Source of the DNA: Haemophilus_A paraphrohaemolyticus_A
Lineage (GTDB): Bacteria; Pseudomonadota; Gammaproteobacteria; Enterobacterales; Pasteurellaceae
Reading direction: 5' to 3'
Assembly (NCBI RefSeq): GCF_003253115.1
Contig: NZ_QEQF01000001.1
Coordinates: 1-64,000, forward strand
Length of the DNA stretch: 64,000 nucleotides
Shown here: positions 62,313 to 64,000 of the stretch, one piece after another
Layout: each line of letters starts with the position of its first letter
How positions within the stretch are numbered: the stretch's first letter is position 1
Notes under the pieces: generated by a model
What the model was told of the DNA's origin: nothing
The model's input: the letters and a program-made list of their open reading frames with translations, nothing else
Database searches by the model: none
Made by a program: the position numbers and the translations under genes

Positions 62313-62408
62313 TTGTTTGGACTTTCCCGCCAAACAAGTTGGTCTAAATAAGACTCGAAGGGGTCGGATTTAGCCGAAAAATTAATAGGTAATATCCACT
62401 AGGATATT
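62313..62408 (+). promoter_or_regulatory. Structured leader of rplM-rpsI
   Basis: Four short stems appear in order: TTGTTTGG/CCAAACAA (62313-62337), GTCT/AGAC (62342-62354), TCGG/CCGA (62364-62377) and AATATCC/GGATATT (62391-62408). Autogenous control by L13 through the rplM leader is known in E. coli; a similar role here is inferred. Confidence 0.5.
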
Positions 62409-62440
62409 GGGTTTAAACTTTAAATTTTGGTATTTAATTA

Positions 62441-62869
62441 ATGAAAACTTTTGTAGCAAAACCAGAAACAGTAAAACGTGACTGGTATGTAGTAGATGCG
62501 ACAGGTAAAACTTTAGGTCGTTTAGCTACTGAATTAGCACGCCGTTTACGTGGTAAACACAAGGCTGAATATACTCCACACGTTGATACAGGTGACTACA
62601 TCATTGTTATCAATGCAGAGAAAGTAGCTGTAACAGGTAAAAAAGAAACTGATAAAATCTACTACTGGCACACTGGCTATGTAGGTGGTATTAAAGATGC
62701 AACCTTCAAAGAAATGATTGCACGTCGTCCAGAAGCAGTGATCGAGATCGCAGTAAAAGGTATGTTACCAAAAGGTCCTTTAGGCCGTGAAATGTTCCGT
62801 AAATTAAAAGTTTACGCAGGTAACGAACATAACCACGCTGCACAACAACCACAAGTTTTAGACATCTAA
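62441..62869 (+). CDS. rplM: Ribosomal protein L13
   Basis: This 142-residue protein matches bacterial L13 in length and sequence (KRDWYVVDATGKTLGRLATE; GMLPKGPLGREMFRKLKVY). It is an early assembly protein of the 50S subunit. It is followed by rpsI after 15 bases, the standard rplM-rpsI operon. No strong Shine-Dalgarno precedes the start (TTGGTATTTAATTA), which fits control by leader structure or repressor binding. Confidence 0.99.
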   Translation: MKTFVAKPETVKRDWYVVDATGKTLGRLATELARRLRGKHKAEYTPHVDTGDYIIVINAEKVAVTGKKETDKIYYWHTGYVGGIKDATFKEMIARRPEAVIEIAVKGMLPKGPLGREMFRKLKVYAGNEHNHAAQQPQVLDI

Positions 62870-62884
62870 TCACGGAGCATCAAA

Positions 62885-63280
62885 ATGACAGCAGCAAATC
62901 AAAACTACGGCACAGGTCGCCGCAAAAGCTCTTCAGCTCGTGTATTTATCAAACCGGGCAGCGGTAACATTACTATTAACCAACGTTCTTTAGACGTATA
63001 CTTCGGCCGTGAAACTTCACGTATGATCGTGCGTCAACCATTAGAATTAGTTGAATTATTAGATAAATTAGATTTATACATCACTGTTAAAGGTGGTGGT
63101 ATTTCTGGTCAAGCAGGTGCAATCCGTCACGGTATTACACGTGCATTGATCGAATACGACGAAACTTTACGCCCAGCACTTCGTGCAGCTGGCTTCGTTA
63201 CTCGTGACGCTCGTCGCGTTGAACGTAAAAAAGTGGGTTTACACAAAGCACGTCGTCGTCCACAATACTCAAAACGTTAA
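62885..63280 (+). CDS. rpsI: Ribosomal protein S9
   Basis: This 131-residue protein is S9 of the 30S subunit (NYGTGRRKSSSARVF at the start; RRVERKKVGLHKARRRPQYSKR at the end, where the C-terminal tail contacts P-site tRNA). It is cotranscribed with rplM. CACGGAGCATCAAA gives the ribosome site. Its terminator lies at 63311-63337. Confidence 0.99.
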   Translation: MTAANQNYGTGRRKSSSARVFIKPGSGNITINQRSLDVYFGRETSRMIVRQPLELVELLDKLDLYITVKGGGISGQAGAIRHGITRALIEYDETLRPALRAAGFVTRDARRVERKKVGLHKARRRPQYSKR

Positions 63281-63310
63281 TTTCGAGTATCTATACGAAA
63301 GTATTATCGC

Positions 63311-63337
63311 AAAAGGCAGGTTTTCCTGCCTTTTTTG
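63311..63337 (+). terminator. rplM-rpsI terminator
   Basis: AAAAGGCAGG-tttt-CCTGCCTTTT with a continuing T run. Confidence 0.92.
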
Positions 63338-63363
63338 TATTTCATTTTTGAAAGGAATTACCT

Positions 63364-64000
63364 ATGCTTGCCATTATCTCCCCTGCTAAAACCCTCGATT
63401 TTGAAACGCCCACGCCTCAATTTGCATTTTCTCAACCAAATTTAACCGCTTATAGCCAAAAGTTGATCGAAATTTGTCAGCAATTTAGCCCTGCGGAGTT
63501 GGGATCGTTAATGTCGATTAGCGATAAATTGGCGAGCTTAAATGTGGCACGTTTTGCTGAATGGCTGCTTGAACATAACGAAACAAACGCTAAAGCGGCA
63601 CTTTTTGCATTTAAGGGTGATGTTTACACAGGGCTTGAAGCGGAAACGTTGAGTCATGAACAAGTGGAATATGCACAAAAACATTTGCGTATGCTTTCAG
63701 GCTTATATGGCTTGCTAAAACCACTTGATTTGATGCAGCCTTATCGCTTGGAAATGGGGACGAAATTGGCTAATCCCAAAGGCAAAGATCTTTATGCTTT
63801 TTGGGGTAATATTATTACTGAGCATTTGCAGCAGGCGCTTGATGAGCAAGGCGATAGCATGCTGGTCAATCTTGCATCAGATGAGTATTATAATGCGGTG
63901 AAGCCAAAAAATCTGAATGCAACTATTGTAAAACCAGTTTTCTTGGATGAGAAAAATGGCAAGTTCAAACAGATTTCATTCTATGCCAAAAAAGCTCGTG
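63364..64000 (+). CDS. yaaA: YaaA (DUF328) peroxide-stress protein, cut by the window end
   Basis: The first 212 codons of a YaaA-family gene are visible, running off the end of the window (family length about 255). The N-terminus MLAIISPAKTLDFETP and the segments RMLSGLYGLLKPLDLMQPYRLEMGT and NLASDEYYNAV are characteristic. In E. coli YaaA is OxyR-induced, limits free iron during peroxide stress and has DNA-binding and bending ability. GAAAGGAATTACCT precedes the ATG. No OxyR-type motif was recognised in the short gap after rpsI. Confidence 0.93.
   Translation, partial: MLAIISPAKTLDFETPTPQFAFSQPNLTAYSQKLIEICQQFSPAELGSLMSISDKLASLNVARFAEWLLEHNETNAKAALFAFKGDVYTGLEAETLSHEQVEYAQKHLRMLSGLYGLLKPLDLMQPYRLEMGTKLANPKGKDLYAFWGNIITEHLQQALDEQGDSMLVNLASDEYYNAVKPKNLNATIVKPVFLDEKNGKFKQISFYAKKAR

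Noticed and set aside
1..64000. Haemophilus-type uptake signal AAGTGCGGT
   Set aside because: I saw no perfect copy on either strand, while the Apl core is abundant. This was checked by eye only.
1..64000. tRNA, rRNA, CRISPR arrays, insertion sequences, prophage
   Set aside because: No cloverleaf with CCA end, rRNA stretch, spaced direct repeats, transposase or phage gene was recognised.

Overview
The window is about 64 kb of an AT-rich gammaproteobacterial chromosome that I place in the Pasteurellaceae, in the Actinobacillus/Mannheimia ('Apl') branch. At least thirteen perfect copies of the nine-base core ACAAGCGGT lie on one strand or the other, where about 0.5 is expected by chance. I saw no copy of the Haemophilus-type AAGTGCGGT. 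ACAAGCGGT is the DNA uptake signal of the Apl branch of naturally competent Pasteurellaceae. The general-porin gene, the mukFEB operon, dps, priC, seqA and the FMN-riboswitch rib operon fit the same family. Species cannot be fixed from sequence reading alone. No rRNA, tRNA, CRISPR array, insertion sequence or prophage was found; most of the window is core chromosome.

Layout: 1-3.8 kb holds the end of a glycosyltransferase 25 gene, cyaY, recQ and a short core-MetE methyltransferase. 3.9-8.1 kb holds dps (reverse; OxyR-like site), cdd (CRP site), cysK and rho. 8.1-12.6 kb is a reverse-strand riboflavin operon, ribD-ribE-cysteine hydrolase-ribBA-ribH, read from a clear promoter through an FMN riboswitch and terminator. 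12.7-20 kb holds lon, the divergent uvrA/ssb pair around a LexA box, and udk-dcd. 20-25.5 kb holds an ArgO-like exporter, a YafJ-like amidotransferase, lolB-ispE-prs and pyrD. 25.7-35.3 kb holds the pyruvate dehydrogenase genes aceE-aceF-lpdA facing pntA-pntB. 35.5-43.8 kb holds trmJ and a muk condensin operon whose mukE and mukB are separated by a small gene and a zeta-toxin kinase. 44-50 kb holds pyrH-frr, fieF with a zinc-ribbon gene, mepA, priC and a porin. 50-64 kb holds cmoA, a YbfF-type esterase, seqA-menE, two tandem giant MscK-type channels, aroC, zapG, rplM-rpsI and the start of yaaA.

Most points of interest sit on this core background. They are an epsilon/zeta-like pair inside the condensin operon; a cysteine hydrolase inside the riboflavin operon; two families of short palindromic repeats, one matching the GTAG-headed REP/iREP design; tandem channel paralogues; paired uptake-signal hairpins used as gene-end structures; and a G8 tract in menE. 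Terminators and promoters were found by eye and are inferences from motif and position. Gene functions come from recognisable family motifs.
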